A stretch of DNA of 64,000 nt, from positions 496,001 to 560,000 of the forward strand of contig NZ_AP018686.1 of the NCBI RefSeq assembly GCF_002218045.2, read 5' to 3'. The translations under genes and the position numbers were made by a program. The notes under the pieces were generated by a model, which was not told the origin of the DNA, did not search any database, and saw only the letters and a list, made by a program, of their open reading frames with translations. This DNA comes from Vibrio rumoiensis (GTDB taxonomy: Bacteria; Pseudomonadota; Gammaproteobacteria; Enterobacterales; Vibrionaceae). Every line of letters begins with the position of its first letter. Position 1 is the stretch's first letter. Of the stretch, positions 1 through 9,479 are shown one piece after another.

Positions 1-795
1 CGGGTACTTCGGGGCTCGGATGTCTTAACGATGAGGATGACTTCAACCGTTGATGCAGACGGTAATGCCACCATTACTACCGATGTTGTTCAAAATGGTC
101 CAATTGATCACGAAGATGGAGATGGTGATAGTGAAGGCTATGTGACCAACAACGGTGATAGCATCAGTATTGATGTGCCCTTAGTGATTGATGATGCAGA
201 CGGCACACCAAATAATGTTGATATCACGGTTAACATTGAAGATGGCCAAGATCCGTCGTTTGGTAAGGACACAGGTGCAACACTAGAAGAAGGTACTGAT
301 GGAACAGATTCAGCATCGGGAGACATTAATGTTGATACCGGCAGTGATGATGTTGTCGATGTACGATTTGGTGCCGACCAATCACAATTAGATGATCTGA
401 CTAGTAACGGTCAAGATACCTCTGTTGTAATCAGTGATGATGGTCATACATTAACCATTGTTGATGCAGATAATATTCCGGTTATGGAAGTGACTATCGA
501 TCAAAATGGTCATTATGAAGTAGAGCAATTCCAGCCGATCGATCAAATTAATGAAGATAATGATACTTCAGATATTCCTATCAATGTTGAAGTCGAAGAT
601 GCTGACGGAGATGTAGGTAAAGGAACGATCACCATTCATGATACCGATGGCGATAACGCACAAGGTGGAGGTGACATTGATGCTGGAATGATCGAAGGTG
701 ACCTCACCCAGATTCCGATCCAGGTGATTCAGAAGGTTATCCGAAAACAGCACAAAGTGGTTCAACTCACGTTGATGCTGGATCAGATGACTTAG
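1..795 (+). CDS. Giant repeat protein, segment 1 (T1SS-143-type repeats)
   Basis: Open from base 1 with no start codon, so this is an internal segment. It carries the anchors of a roughly 145-residue repeat: PIDHEDGDGD near 100, DTGSDD near 334, and PIDQINED near 538. The same anchors recur at 774 (DAGSDD), 1027 (PIDHVDG) and 1307 (DSGSDE). Unit length and composition fit the T1SS-143 repeat described for Vibrio and Shewanella secreted giants; that family name is from memory. The true frame is lost at the CCC run 707-709. The last 25 or so residues before the stop at 795 are out of frame: the coherent reading continues in frame 3 to about 810, then in frame 2. Confidence 0.7.
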   Translation, partial: RVLRGSDVLTMRMTSTVDADGNATITTDVVQNGPIDHEDGDGDSEGYVTNNGDSISIDVPLVIDDADGTPNNVDITVNIEDGQDPSFGKDTGATLEEGTDGTDSASGDINVDTGSDDVVDVRFGADQSQLDDLTSNGQDTSVVISDDGHTLTIVDADNIPVMEVTIDQNGHYEVEQFQPIDQINEDNDTSDIPINVEVEDADGDVGKGTITIHDTDGDNAQGGGDIDAGMIEGDLTQIPIQVIQKVIRKQHKVVQLTLMLDQMT

Positions 796-826
796 ATCCA
801 AACACGGTACAAGTGATCCTACTGTA

Positions 827-2959
827 ATGGATGACTTGATTACAGAGCTCAACACTGAAATTACCACAGAAGGTGGCGGTTCAGTTGAGTTCTCATTTGA
901 TCCTGAAAACAACACATTAACCGGTGTGGATGCTAATGGTAACCCTGTTTTAGATTTCCATCTGATTGCAACACCTACTGAAAATGGTGGTGTTGATATT
1001 AGTGTTGATATGACGCAATACCAACCAATCGATCATGTAGATGGTGCTGGTGATACTGACGGGTATGTCCATAATGATGGTGACAACATCACCATCAACA
1101 TCCCAATCCAAATACAAGATACTGACGGCGATTACATGGATGAGTCCATTGATTTCAACGGCACCATAACGGATGGTAAAGACCTTGAAATCGATAGTGC
1201 TGACAACATCAGTGTTAACGAATCTGATATTGATAAAGGTGGTGATAATCACGCGGGTTCAACACCAGGACAAAGTGGTGAGTCAGCAACCGGCACGATT
1301 ACTATTGATTCAGGTAGTGATGAAGTGAATCACTATGAAATTGATGTTAATGCTTTTAATGAGAAAAACTCAGATAGTGAAGGCAATAGCAACATAACTT
1401 CGGGTGGCACCGACGTTATTTTAGTTGATAACGGTGATGGCACATATTCAGGTGTGCTAGTCGATGATAATGGTAACCCAACGGACGATGATGTCTTCAA
1501 AATCAGTTTTGATAACACTAATGGTAGCTATACCTTTGAAGTGACAGGCGCGATTGATCAACCACTTGATAATGGCAATGGTGGACAATCGACCAATATC
1601 GTTATACCTATCCATGGCGTCGATGATGATGGTGATAGCAGTAATACAATTGATGTCAATGTTACTGTTAATGATGATGTACCAACTGCGCAAGATGTGT
1701 CTGGTGAAGCGATTGAAGAAGGTTCAGGCCTACAAGATTTAGGCAATATTATTGCTAATGAAGGGGCTGATGGTGCCACTGTTACCGGTATTAAAGACAG
1801 TAATGGCAATGTTATTGAGCTAAAAGATGGTGATTATGACACCGTTTATATCGACTCAGATGGAAACATTTCTGATACGGGTGACGCTGCCGAAGCTTAT
1901 TATGCCGTTCCTGTAACGGATGGTGGTGAAAGTATTGGTACCTTATATGTGTCAGAAAATGGTGATATTAAGTTCGAGCCTGTCGATAATTTAGATCATG
2001 ATGGCAAAGATTACAGTGGTGACTTTGAATTTGTGATCACGGATGGTGATGGCGACACTGATACCGCTGAAGTGACGGTTAATGTTACTGATGAAGGCCC
2101 AAGCTGGGAAATTAATGGTGGTAGCTATAGTGGCCATGAGGAAGATGGGCGCACAGATACAACGGGTCTTGATAATCTGGATGGCGTGCCAGATGAGACT
2201 CCAAATGGCATTCCGATTGAAATGCAATTGAACGTGGGTGATAGGGATGAAGGAGAGACCATCATCAACCCTGATAACCCAGAACAGAGTACCGTTGTCA
2301 TAACACCTCCAGAAGGAGGCGCTCATGGTGAGTTTATGTACGATGGTGAGCCACTTGAAACTGACGCTGATGGCAATTTCATCATACCAGCAGATGCATT
2401 TAGTTTAGTCGATAATGGTGATGGAACTTATAGCTATGAACTGTCTGGTGTAACGTTTGTACCCGATTCAGATTTCTCAACCGTTGATGGTAACTTAGAA
2501 TTTGGTGTACAAGCGGAAGTTATTGATAACGATTCAGAACAATCCGGTCAGACAATCAATGGCAACTTCAACATCACGGTTGAAGGTGTTGCCGATACAC
2601 CAACATGGGATATGGATAACACTGATCTCTATTATGAGACCGGTGAAGACAGTGACAATGTAAAACTGAATATAGATGTTGATCTGAATGATAATGATGG
2701 TTCAGAAACCCTAGAATACCACCTTGAAATAAAAGAAGGTGAAGGGGACATTTATGTTGATGGAGTAAAAATAGAGCCGGATGAAAATGGTGTATATACC
2801 ATTTCAGCTGATGATATCGATAAAGTGGAAGTTGACCCTGCGGATGACTGGTCAGGTGAAATGCAAATCGATGCTTGGGAACCAGTACCGAAAGTGGCGA
2901 TACGGTTGATGGCAAAGAAACAGCCGAATCTGATCACCAAACGATTGTCATCGATGTGA
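827..2959 (+). CDS. Giant repeat protein, segment 2 (T1SS-143 and Ig-like repeats)
   Basis: The frame actually opens at about 813; the ATG at 827 is internal and not a real start. The segment finishes the second and third T1SS-143-like units (anchors at 774 and 1307), then passes into VCBS/cadherin-like modules with recurrent NDDVPTAQD, DHDGKDYSGDFEF and VTDEGPSW junctions. Asp and Asn dominate, giving the GAT/AAT-rich DNA that produces long meaningless antisense frames. From about 2878 the listed frame is wrong: restoring one G in the GGG at 2877-2879 joins it directly to the next segment. Confidence 0.7.
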   Translation: MDDLITELNTEITTEGGGSVEFSFDPENNTLTGVDANGNPVLDFHLIATPTENGGVDISVDMTQYQPIDHVDGAGDTDGYVHNDGDNITINIPIQIQDTDGDYMDESIDFNGTITDGKDLEIDSADNISVNESDIDKGGDNHAGSTPGQSGESATGTITIDSGSDEVNHYEIDVNAFNEKNSDSEGNSNITSGGTDVILVDNGDGTYSGVLVDDNGNPTDDDVFKISFDNTNGSYTFEVTGAIDQPLDNGNGGQSTNIVIPIHGVDDDGDSSNTIDVNVTVNDDVPTAQDVSGEAIEEGSGLQDLGNIIANEGADGATVTGIKDSNGNVIELKDGDYDTVYIDSDGNISDTGDAAEAYYAVPVTDGGESIGTLYVSENGDIKFEPVDNLDHDGKDYSGDFEFVITDGDGDTDTAEVTVNVTDEGPSWEINGGSYSGHEEDGRTDTTGLDNLDGVPDETPNGIPIEMQLNVGDRDEGETIINPDNPEQSTVVITPPEGGAHGEFMYDGEPLETDADGNFIIPADAFSLVDNGDGTYSYELSGVTFVPDSDFSTVDGNLEFGVQAEVIDNDSEQSGQTINGNFNITVEGVADTPTWDMDNTDLYYETGEDSDNVKLNIDVDLNDNDGSETLEYHLEIKEGEGDIYVDGVKIEPDENGVYTISADDIDKVEVDPADDWSGEMQIDAWEPVPKVAIRLMAKKQPNLITKRLSSM

Positions 2960-3960
2960 CTCCAGATGCTGATGAAGTCAGCTTGAGTACGAATAACAAC
3001 ATCAAAGTCGATGAAGATACTGCTATTCAGTTATCGGATGTGATTACCAAGGCGCATACTTCGGTCGATGACGATGGTTCAGAAAGTTACTTTGTGCGTA
3101 TTTCAGGTTTACCAGAAGGCGCGACAGTATGGGGCGTAGATGATGAAGGGAACCCTGTAGAACTAGAGCCAAATGCAGACGGTTTCTATGTGATTTCTTT
3201 CGATGATATTGATGATACTGTCATCATGCCACCGCCACAAAGTAATGACGATTTTACTTTTACCGTTGATGGAATGTCGGTTGATAACGCCGATCTGAGT
3301 GATACGGATCTGAATGATGAAGATACTTGGGCTGGCCAAGATAGCACTGAAATCAATGTCGATATGCACGGTGTTGTTGATGACCCATCCATTATTGCCA
3401 ATGGTGATTGGGAGGTTTCTGATGATGGTAAAACGATCTCAACCACAGTGGATGAAGATGGTACAGCTACGATAGATTTCGGCTTTATTTCTGGTGAGTA
3501 CACAAACACCGATGGGCATGGCGCAGTATCGGAAGATACAGATTCATCTGAAAAAATCACTTTCACAACATTACAAGACATCCCAGAAGGGGTGTATTTT
3601 AGCGATGCTGATGGTAATCCATTAGAACCGACACTCGTTTCAACCAATCCAGATTTATACCAATTTGATGTTGATTCATTGAACGGTATTCAAATTCATA
3701 CCGATAGCAATAGCGCGGATGATATTGATATTCCAGTACGTATTGTGGTGACGGAAGATGACGGTGCTTCGAAAGAATTTGAATATGATATCCATATTAA
3801 TGTTAATCCTGTCGTTGATGGCGTCGGTAGAGATGAGAATGGTGACCTAGAGGAATACAACACCACATCAACGGGTAATGAAGATGAGTTAGTTAAACTG
3901 AATTGGGATCCTACTGCGCAGTTTGTCGATAATGACGGCAGCGAAAAGTGGTTGGATTAA
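2875..3960 (+). CDS. Giant repeat protein, segment 3 (cadherin/Ig-like repeats)
   Basis: Continuation in frame 1 after the GGG contraction at 2877-2879. It contains two modules of the type STNNNIKVDEDTAIQLSD followed by FVRISGLPEGATVWG and TVIMPPPQSNDDF, a layout recurring in the next segment as VPDGFVIEG and LSILPPNDFSGDI. This is the tandem-95/cadherin-like fold pattern of secreted adhesins, with conserved Asp pairs at domain borders that probably bind calcium (inference). The frame is lost at AAAA 3944-3947, continues in frame 3 through an NGFENYPDGYAI stretch, and returns to frame 2 at 4015-4016. Confidence 0.7.
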   Translation: MGTSTESGDTVDGKETAESDHQTIVIDVTPDADEVSLSTNNNIKVDEDTAIQLSDVITKAHTSVDDDGSESYFVRISGLPEGATVWGVDDEGNPVELEPNADGFYVISFDDIDDTVIMPPPQSNDDFTFTVDGMSVDNADLSDTDLNDEDTWAGQDSTEINVDMHGVVDDPSIIANGDWEVSDDGKTISTTVDEDGTATIDFGFISGEYTNTDGHGAVSEDTDSSEKITFTTLQDIPEGVYFSDADGNPLEPTLVSTNPDLYQFDVDSLNGIQIHTDSNSADDIDIPVRIVVTEDDGASKEFEYDIHINVNPVVDGVGRDENGDLEEYNTTSTGNEDELVKLNWDPTAQFVDNDGSEKWLD

Positions 3961-4087
3961 CCATTAATGGGTTTGAGAATTATCCTGATGGTTATGCAAT
4001 CGTTATTGGTGATGAAGTACTCACCCTGATGAAAACGGTTCAATTACCTTAACACCAGAACAATTAGCAGAAGCCCAAGAAAGCGGC

Positions 4088-7000
4088 TTGTATCTTAGCA
4101 TGCCAGAAGATGCAGATAGTGATTTGCATTTAACCACGGATGTCACGATTCGAGATTCAGATACTGAAAATCCAGATGATAACTATGATGAAACCACAAT
4201 CCATGGCAATTTAGATGTGGATGTTACCTCGGTCGTCGAAGAAGACGGTGATGGTGTGAATGATGGTGGTAAGTTGGTTATCGATGATGCTGACGGTAAT
4301 GCGATTACAGATACCGATGGTGACGGAATTCAGGATGTATATGAAGACCAAGACCCTAATGATGAGTGGTCAAATGAAATTCACTTGTCAGTTAACGATG
4401 TAGTTAATGGTAGCTCAGGTGGTAACAGCTTAGATTGGGTCAATGATGACACTTCAAGTGATGAAGTAATCAATAAAGTGATCATTACCTTCCCAGATGA
4501 TTTGCCCGATGGTTTCCAGGTTGAAGGTGCGGTAAATAACGGCAATGGTTCGTTTACGATTACTGAAGATCAACTCGATGATATCGTGATTAAAGCGCCT
4601 CGTGGGTTTGATGGGGATGTGACTATACACGTCAGTGTTACCGTACAAGACCAGGGTGATGATGCTAACTCGGAAAGTGAGACAATAATCAAAGAAACCG
4701 ATATTACTCTTCACTTTACTGATGAACATGATGGCGGTGGCGGTACTTATACTCCACCAGCTGCCGGCGATATTGATGATGATGCGACTCAAGATCAACA
4801 AGTCGATGCTTCAGAAGATCAAGAAGGTGGCGTCAATATAGGTGAGTTAATTTCTGATGGTTTGGTGATTAGCACTGATGATACTGATGGTGATGGCGTC
4901 TCTGATCTGGATAACGATACCACTTCGATCATTATTAATGCCGATGATTTGCCTCCAGGTGCCACGATTGGTGGTATGGAGTACAACGAGCAAACGGGTG
5001 AGTATGTCATTAGTGTCACCCCGAATGCTGATGGTTCAATAACGTTACCACCAGATGTGATTCTATACTTACCACCAGATTATGCTGGTGATATCGATAT
5101 TCCCGTTAAAGTTGTGGAAACTGATAACGAGAGTGGCCAGTCTAATGAAGGCTCAATGAATATCACGGTTAATGTTGACCCTGTTGCAGATGCTCCAGAC
5201 GTCACCATCACTGGCGGTGGCGATGAAGATAGCCTAATTGAGTTAGATTTAAGTACGGTTATTGGCGACCAAAATAACGGTGGTAAAGATAATGGCGGCG
5301 ATGAAGAAATTACCGATGTGACAATTAAATTAGTTGATCCATCACAAGGTGAATTTGTCGACGCAAACGGTGATGTGATTCAACCTGATGCCAATGGTGA
5401 AATTCATGTTGACCCGAATGACCCAATTTATTTCCAACCTGCTCCAGATTTCAGCGGCACTGTTGATGTTACCGTGACAACGGATGTGACTGATACGGCA
5501 ATGGTTGATGGTGAGGAAGTCAGTAATAGTGGTTCGTTTGAGCAGAATGTAAGCTTTGATGTTAATGCCGTAAATGATGATATTGAAATCAATGGTGAAG
5601 TCGCTACCGATGATAATCCTGTTCAAGTTACAGGTGACGAAGGGACATCGATTTCATTTGGTGATTTTAACGGTAATGTGACTGATATGGATGGCTCGGA
5701 AGAGATTGTTTCTGTCAGTATTACCGGCGTGCCAGATGGCTTCGTCATTGAAGGCGCTAATAATATGGGGGGTGGCGTTTGGTCTATCCCTGATGTAATT
5801 AGTGATGATGGCCAAAGTTTTGATTTATCAGGTTTGAGTATTCTGCCACCAAATGATTTTAGTGGTGATATTGACCTGACACTTAAAGTCTACACAACAG
5901 ATGATAATGGTGATCCTGTTGAGAAAGACGTACCTGTTAATATCCATGTTGATGCAAAAGCAGATGCAGTGAATACCGATGTGGATGCTTCTGTTTCTGG
6001 TGATGAAGATGTGGCGAATGGCATAACGATCAATATTAATGCACATGCCGTTGATGATGAAAATAGCGTAACGGATCCTGCAAGTAATGTTCAGGAAGAT
6101 GCACCAGAGCAAGTTCAAGTGACCATTTCTAATGTGCCTGATGGTGCGACTTTTGGATTCCCAGAAGGCTCAGATGGTGAAATTATTCAAAATCCAGATG
6201 GTACGGTAACGATCGTTTCAGATGGTTCGGATCTGGATAGCATCATCTTTTACCCACCAGAAGATGGTAACTCTGACAACATGACTGTGGCTGGCGAAGA
6301 TTGGGACGGAACCCTTGATCTTGCTATCCAAGGTAATGATAACGGTGATACCTCTGGCCCTGTCGAAAACGTCACAGTTGATATTGATGTGAAGGCAGAA
6401 AATGATGCAGCGGTGAATACAGTACCTGACTCCGTTCCAGCGTCTGCTGATGGTGTCACTACGATCACAGGTTTACAAATTAGTGATGTGGACGCCTCGG
6501 AAGGTAAGGGTGACTTTACTGTTGAGTTACATGCTGGAAATGGCAGTTTATCTTTACCAGAAGGTACGGACACATCAGGTCTAACTATTACTGAAAGTGG
6601 TGATGGTACTTACACTATCGAAGGTTCATTAGATGATATCAATGCCGTACTTGATGGCGGTATTATCTATACACCAGATGATGGTTACAGTGGCGATGAC
6701 ACTATCACTATGACGACGACAGATAACGGTGATGCTGATGGTAAGAATCAAGAAACAACAGAAAGCACGATCACCATTACTGATGTTGTAAGCACAGAAT
6801 CAGATGAACCTAGTGAGCAAGCTTCTAGCTATAACGCAACTTATACACCAACAGAGCCAGCTCAGAACTTACGTAGTCATCTGGCATCAGCAACATCACA
6901 AGTGAATGCAACATCAGCGATACCTTTAACAGCGTTACTATTAGGCGCTGCTGTTGCTGCAGAAGAAGGCGATTCGCTGCAATTAAACCACCTAGATGGT

Positions 7001-8176
7001 GCTCAAATTGTGGATGCAGATAACCAACCTTTAGGGACGGTTGCTGAAGATGGCTCTGTCACATTAACACCAGATCAAGTTGCAGAGGCTTATGTACACC
7101 AACAAGCTGAATCAACCACGACTGAATTTACAGTAGTGACTAAATCTGCGGATAACCGTGTGGTGGCCGAGCATAATGTTTCTACCGCAAGCTTTAATAC
7201 CACAGGGTTAGATTCACAGCGTGATGATGCAGGTCAAAATAATTCATCGGCTTCGTCTAACAACGCTGAGAATGTACAAGCCGCGGCAGTGGGTGATGCG
7301 GAACATGCTGTAGAAGGTCAAAATGTGGCGGATTTATTAGCCGCAAACCCTGAAATGGCAGAGCAATTAGCCGAGAATGCTGATCTACTATCGGATGATT
7401 TACACGCGATCGTTGATGAAGTATCAGCGCTTTCTCAAGATAATATTGGTGAAACTGTCGCGGATAAAGTATCTGAACTTCAACAAGACGTGCATGACGC
7501 AACCACTCAAGATGATTTAGCTAACCAAGACTTGTCGCTAGCTGATAACCCATTTGATCATGAAAATGATACGGATGAGTTAGCAAGTAACGAGGATAGT
7601 TCAAATTACTTTGAGCAGTCTTCACAAGATGATGAGACAGCGTTGGCGGATGATGATGCGCTGAATGCTGATGATTCAAGTGATGATTTTGATAGCGAGC
7701 AAGATAGCTTGTATTCAAATGACGACGCGAGTGATAGCTCAATATACGCGGATGATGCAAATCAAGATGATGGATTCTTTGGCGATGATGATGACAGTTT
7801 TGATTGGGATCATCTTGCTGCCAATGGTCTAGATGGCGGCCTAGATAGCGATATGTCAGGCATGGAAATGACAGATGATGTGATGATGCTGCACAGTGAT
7901 TCTGACTTTGATGTGTCAGATTTGCTTGATCAAGACGATCAGAATGGCAATCTTGATATGGATAAATTACTAGGTGAGGCAGCACCTTCATCGGCAGCAG
8001 ATATTGGTAAGCCGGAAGAAGCATCAGCGGATGATTTAGCGTCTACCCAGCATCTTGACCAACCGGATGTATCTGGAATGGGAATGGATTTATCAGGGCT
8101 GCATGACACAAGCTCAGCAGGTCATATCATTAATGACTTGTTTGATCCAAACTCAATGAAACCAACCGATGGCTAA
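4088..8176 (+). CDS. Giant repeat protein, C-terminal segment with long acidic tail
   Basis: The coherent frame starts at about 4017; the ATG at 4088 is internal. Residues 1-900 of this reading are further cadherin/Ig-like modules, including two thrombospondin-3-like calcium motifs (DTDGDGIQDVYEDQDPND near 4310 and DTDGDGVSDLDND near 4880). The last 460 or so residues differ. A short hydrophobic stretch (AIPLTALLLGAAVAAEEG, about 6917-6970) is followed by Ala/Asp/Ser-rich low-complexity sequence with many DD pairs, ending in Met/Asp-rich DMSGMEM and DLFDPNSMKP. I see no GGxGxD RTX nonapeptides. The DSDFDVSDLLDQ-like stretch recalls the region ahead of type I secretion targeting signals, so export by a T1SS is plausible but not shown. 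Confidence 0.75.
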   Translation: MYLSMPEDADSDLHLTTDVTIRDSDTENPDDNYDETTIHGNLDVDVTSVVEEDGDGVNDGGKLVIDDADGNAITDTDGDGIQDVYEDQDPNDEWSNEIHLSVNDVVNGSSGGNSLDWVNDDTSSDEVINKVIITFPDDLPDGFQVEGAVNNGNGSFTITEDQLDDIVIKAPRGFDGDVTIHVSVTVQDQGDDANSESETIIKETDITLHFTDEHDGGGGTYTPPAAGDIDDDATQDQQVDASEDQEGGVNIGELISDGLVISTDDTDGDGVSDLDNDTTSIIINADDLPPGATIGGMEYNEQTGEYVISVTPNADGSITLPPDVILYLPPDYAGDIDIPVKVVETDNESGQSNEGSMNITVNVDPVADAPDVTITGGGDEDSLIELDLSTVIGDQNNGGKDNGGDEEITDVTIKLVDPSQGEFVDANGDVIQPDANGEIHVDPNDPIYFQPAPDFSGTVDVTVTTDVTDTAMVDGEEVSNSGSFEQNVSFDVNAVNDDIEINGEVATDDNPVQVTGDEGTSISFGDFNGNVTDMDGSEEIVSVSITGVPDGFVIEGANNMGGGVWSIPDVISDDGQSFDLSGLSILPPNDFSGDIDLTLKVYTTDDNGDPVEKDVPVNIHVDAKADAVNTDVDASVSGDEDVANGITININAHAVDDENSVTDPASNVQEDAPEQVQVTISNVPDGATFGFPEGSDGEIIQNPDGTVTIVSDGSDLDSIIFYPPEDGNSDNMTVAGEDWDGTLDLAIQGNDNGDTSGPVENVTVDIDVKAENDAAVNTVPDSVPASADGVTTITGLQISDVDASEGKGDFTVELHAGNGSLSLPEGTDTSGLTITESGDGTYTIEGSLDDINAVLDGGIIYTPDDGYSGDDTITMTTTDNGDADGKNQETTESTITITDVVSTESDEPSEQASSYNATYTPTEPAQNLRSHLASATSQVNATSAIPLTALLLGAAVAAEEGDSLQLNHLDGAQIVDADNQPLGTVAEDGSVTLTPDQVAEAYVHQQAESTTTEFTVVTKSADNRVVAEHNVSTASFNTTGLDSQRDDAGQNNSSASSNNAENVQAAAVGDAEHAVEGQNVADLLAANPEMAEQLAENADLLSDDLHAIVDEVSALSQDNIGETVADKVSELQQDVHDATTQDDLANQDLSLADNPFDHENDTDELASNEDSSNYFEQSSQDDETALADDDALNADDSSDDFDSEQDSLYSNDDASDSSIYADDANQDDGFFGDDDDSFDWDHLAANGLDGGLDSDMSGMEMTDDVMMLHSDSDFDVSDLLDQDDQNGNLDMDKLLGEAAPSSAADIGKPEEASADDLASTQHLDQPDVSGMGMDLSGLHDTSSAGHIINDLFDPNSMKPTDG

Positions 8177-8203
8177 TGTCATTTTAAGTTTGCAGTAATA
8201 CAG

Positions 8204-8240
8204 ATAGCCTCACCGAGAAACAATTGGTGAGGCTATTTTT
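8204..8240 (+). terminator. Intrinsic terminator of the giant repeat protein gene
   Basis: Perfect 11-bp inverted repeat ATAGCCTCACC (8204-8214) and GGTGAGGCTAT (8226-8236) with an 11-nt loop, followed by a T run, 28 nt after the stop codon. Confidence 0.85.
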
Positions 8241-8465
8241 ATGGGTAGGAGCAAGAAACGGTTTCATACATTCATCGTATTAGCTGGAAAACGCTACTAA
8301 GATCAAACATTCTATAACCTGCATTACCGTGATGTTAGCTTTTTAAATTAGCCATTGTACCTAGATGAAAAACGCCATAGGATTGATAAAAATCGAGAGT
8401 AGTCATAGGCTTTCATCGAATTCAAAATATCCTCATCTGAGGTTAAACAACAGGGAGTCAACCAA

Positions 8466-9380
8466 ATGGTTGCAGTGAAAAAACAACAAATAGCACCTCA
8501 AGGGCCTGAATTTTCAGAGCTAGTGCAAGGTTATTGGCGCTTAGGCGATTGGGGAATGACACCACAAGAACGTTTAACATTTTTAAAGCAACATGTTGAA
8601 CTCGGTGTGACCACGGTCGACCACGCGGATATTTATGGTTACTACGAGTGTGAACAATTATTTGGTGAAGGATTAGCTCTCGATAAAAGCATGCGTGATC
8701 AAATTGAGATCGTCACTAAATGCGATATCAAATTATGCGGCGATAAAAATCCCGATTGGAAAGTGAATCACTACAACACCAGCAAGAATCACATTGTTGA
8801 ATCAGTCAATAACTCATTAGCGCGCTTACAAGTTGAAGATATTGATGTGCTATTAATTCATCGCCCGGATGCACTAATGGATGCGGATGAAGTGGCTGAG
8901 ACATTTTCTGAGCTAAAACAAGTCGGTAAAGTGAAGCACTTTGGTGTGTCTAACTTTACACCTCGTCAATTTGAGTTACTTCAATCTCGTTTAGATGCGC
9001 CGTTAGTGACCAACCAGGTTGAAATTAACCCATTAAATTTTGATGTAGTTGATGACGGTACTCTAGATTTGCTTCAACAATTGCGTGTAAAGCCAATGGC
9101 TTGGTCTTGCCTTGCTGGTGGCTCTATTTTTAATGGTTTAAAAGAGCAACATATTCGCGTACGTGATGAACTAGAAGCGATTCGTGAAGAAGTCGGCGCA
9201 CAAAGTATTGATCAAGTGATCTATGCTTGGGTTCGTCGTTTGCCATCTAAGCCAATGCCAATCATTGGTTCTGGTAAAATTGAGCGAGTTCAAACTGCGA
9301 TTGATGCTCTAAGCATTGAATTAACCCGTGAGCAATGGTTTAGAGTGTGGATTGCGTCGAAAGGTCACGGTGTGCCATAA
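8466..9380 (+). CDS. ydhF: Aldo/keto reductase, YdhF family
   Basis: NADPH-dependent oxidoreductase with a TIM-barrel fold. The 304-residue length matches the YdhF-type family. Catalytic tetrad residues are visible: Asp52 in TTVDHADIYG, Tyr57, Lys in the IVTKCD strand and His in LLIHRPD. The C-terminal cofactor segment PIIGSGKIERVQ is also present. The start is supported by AGGGAG eight bases upstream. It stands alone between the terminator of the giant repeat protein gene and its own terminator. The physiological substrate of YdhF-type enzymes is unknown, so none is assigned. Confidence 0.88.
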   Translation: MVAVKKQQIAPQGPEFSELVQGYWRLGDWGMTPQERLTFLKQHVELGVTTVDHADIYGYYECEQLFGEGLALDKSMRDQIEIVTKCDIKLCGDKNPDWKVNHYNTSKNHIVESVNNSLARLQVEDIDVLLIHRPDALMDADEVAETFSELKQVGKVKHFGVSNFTPRQFELLQSRLDAPLVTNQVEINPLNFDVVDDGTLDLLQQLRVKPMAWSCLAGGSIFNGLKEQHIRVRDELEAIREEVGAQSIDQVIYAWVRRLPSKPMPIIGSGKIERVQTAIDALSIELTREQWFRVWIASKGHGVP

Positions 9381-9416
9381 ACCACTATGCACGTATAGTA
9401 ATTGTACTTAGTTAAT

Positions 9417-9441
9417 AAGGAGCTCACTTGAGCTCCTTTTT
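9417..9441 (+). terminator. Intrinsic terminator after ydhF
   Basis: AAGGAGCT (9417-9424) pairs with AGCTCCTT (9431-9438), six-base loop, then a T run. It also lies just beyond the 3' end of the convergent lysR-type gene. Confidence 0.8.
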
Positions 9442-9479
9442 ACATTGTTTTGGTGTTGAATTCGGGGCAATCCGTTGTT

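Larger units (their letters stand above)
1..8176 (+). pseudogene. Giant Asp-rich T1SS-143/cadherin-like repeat protein, 5'-partial, frame-interrupted
   Basis: One very long gene that is open at the left edge, so its N-terminus lies outside the window. Reading moves through frames 1, 3, 2, 1, 3, 2. Each change is a loss of one base and can be repaired by adding one base to a short run: CCC at 707-709, AA at 811-812, GGG at 2877-2879, AAAA at 3944-3947, AA at 4015-4016. After repair the protein runs uninterrupted for about 2,720 residues. It is made of repeated beta-sandwich-type modules full of Asp, Asn and Gly, with no Cys-rich region, as in calcium-stabilised adhesins exported by type I secretion. 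A role in surface attachment or biofilm is inferred from the family. The breaks are more likely consensus errors than decay, because the repaired frames are coherent throughout. Segments are listed separately. Confidence 0.8.

Noticed and set aside
700..4020. Programmed ribosomal frameshifting in the giant gene
   Set aside because: No consistent slippery heptamer or downstream structure recurs, and unrelated genes (fumC, mak, DUF1294) show the same type of break.
138..8024. Many long open frames on the minus strand across the giant repeat protein gene
   Set aside because: They are antisense shadows of Asp/Asn-rich codons (GAT, AAT read as ATC, ATT). They lack ribosome sites and family features.
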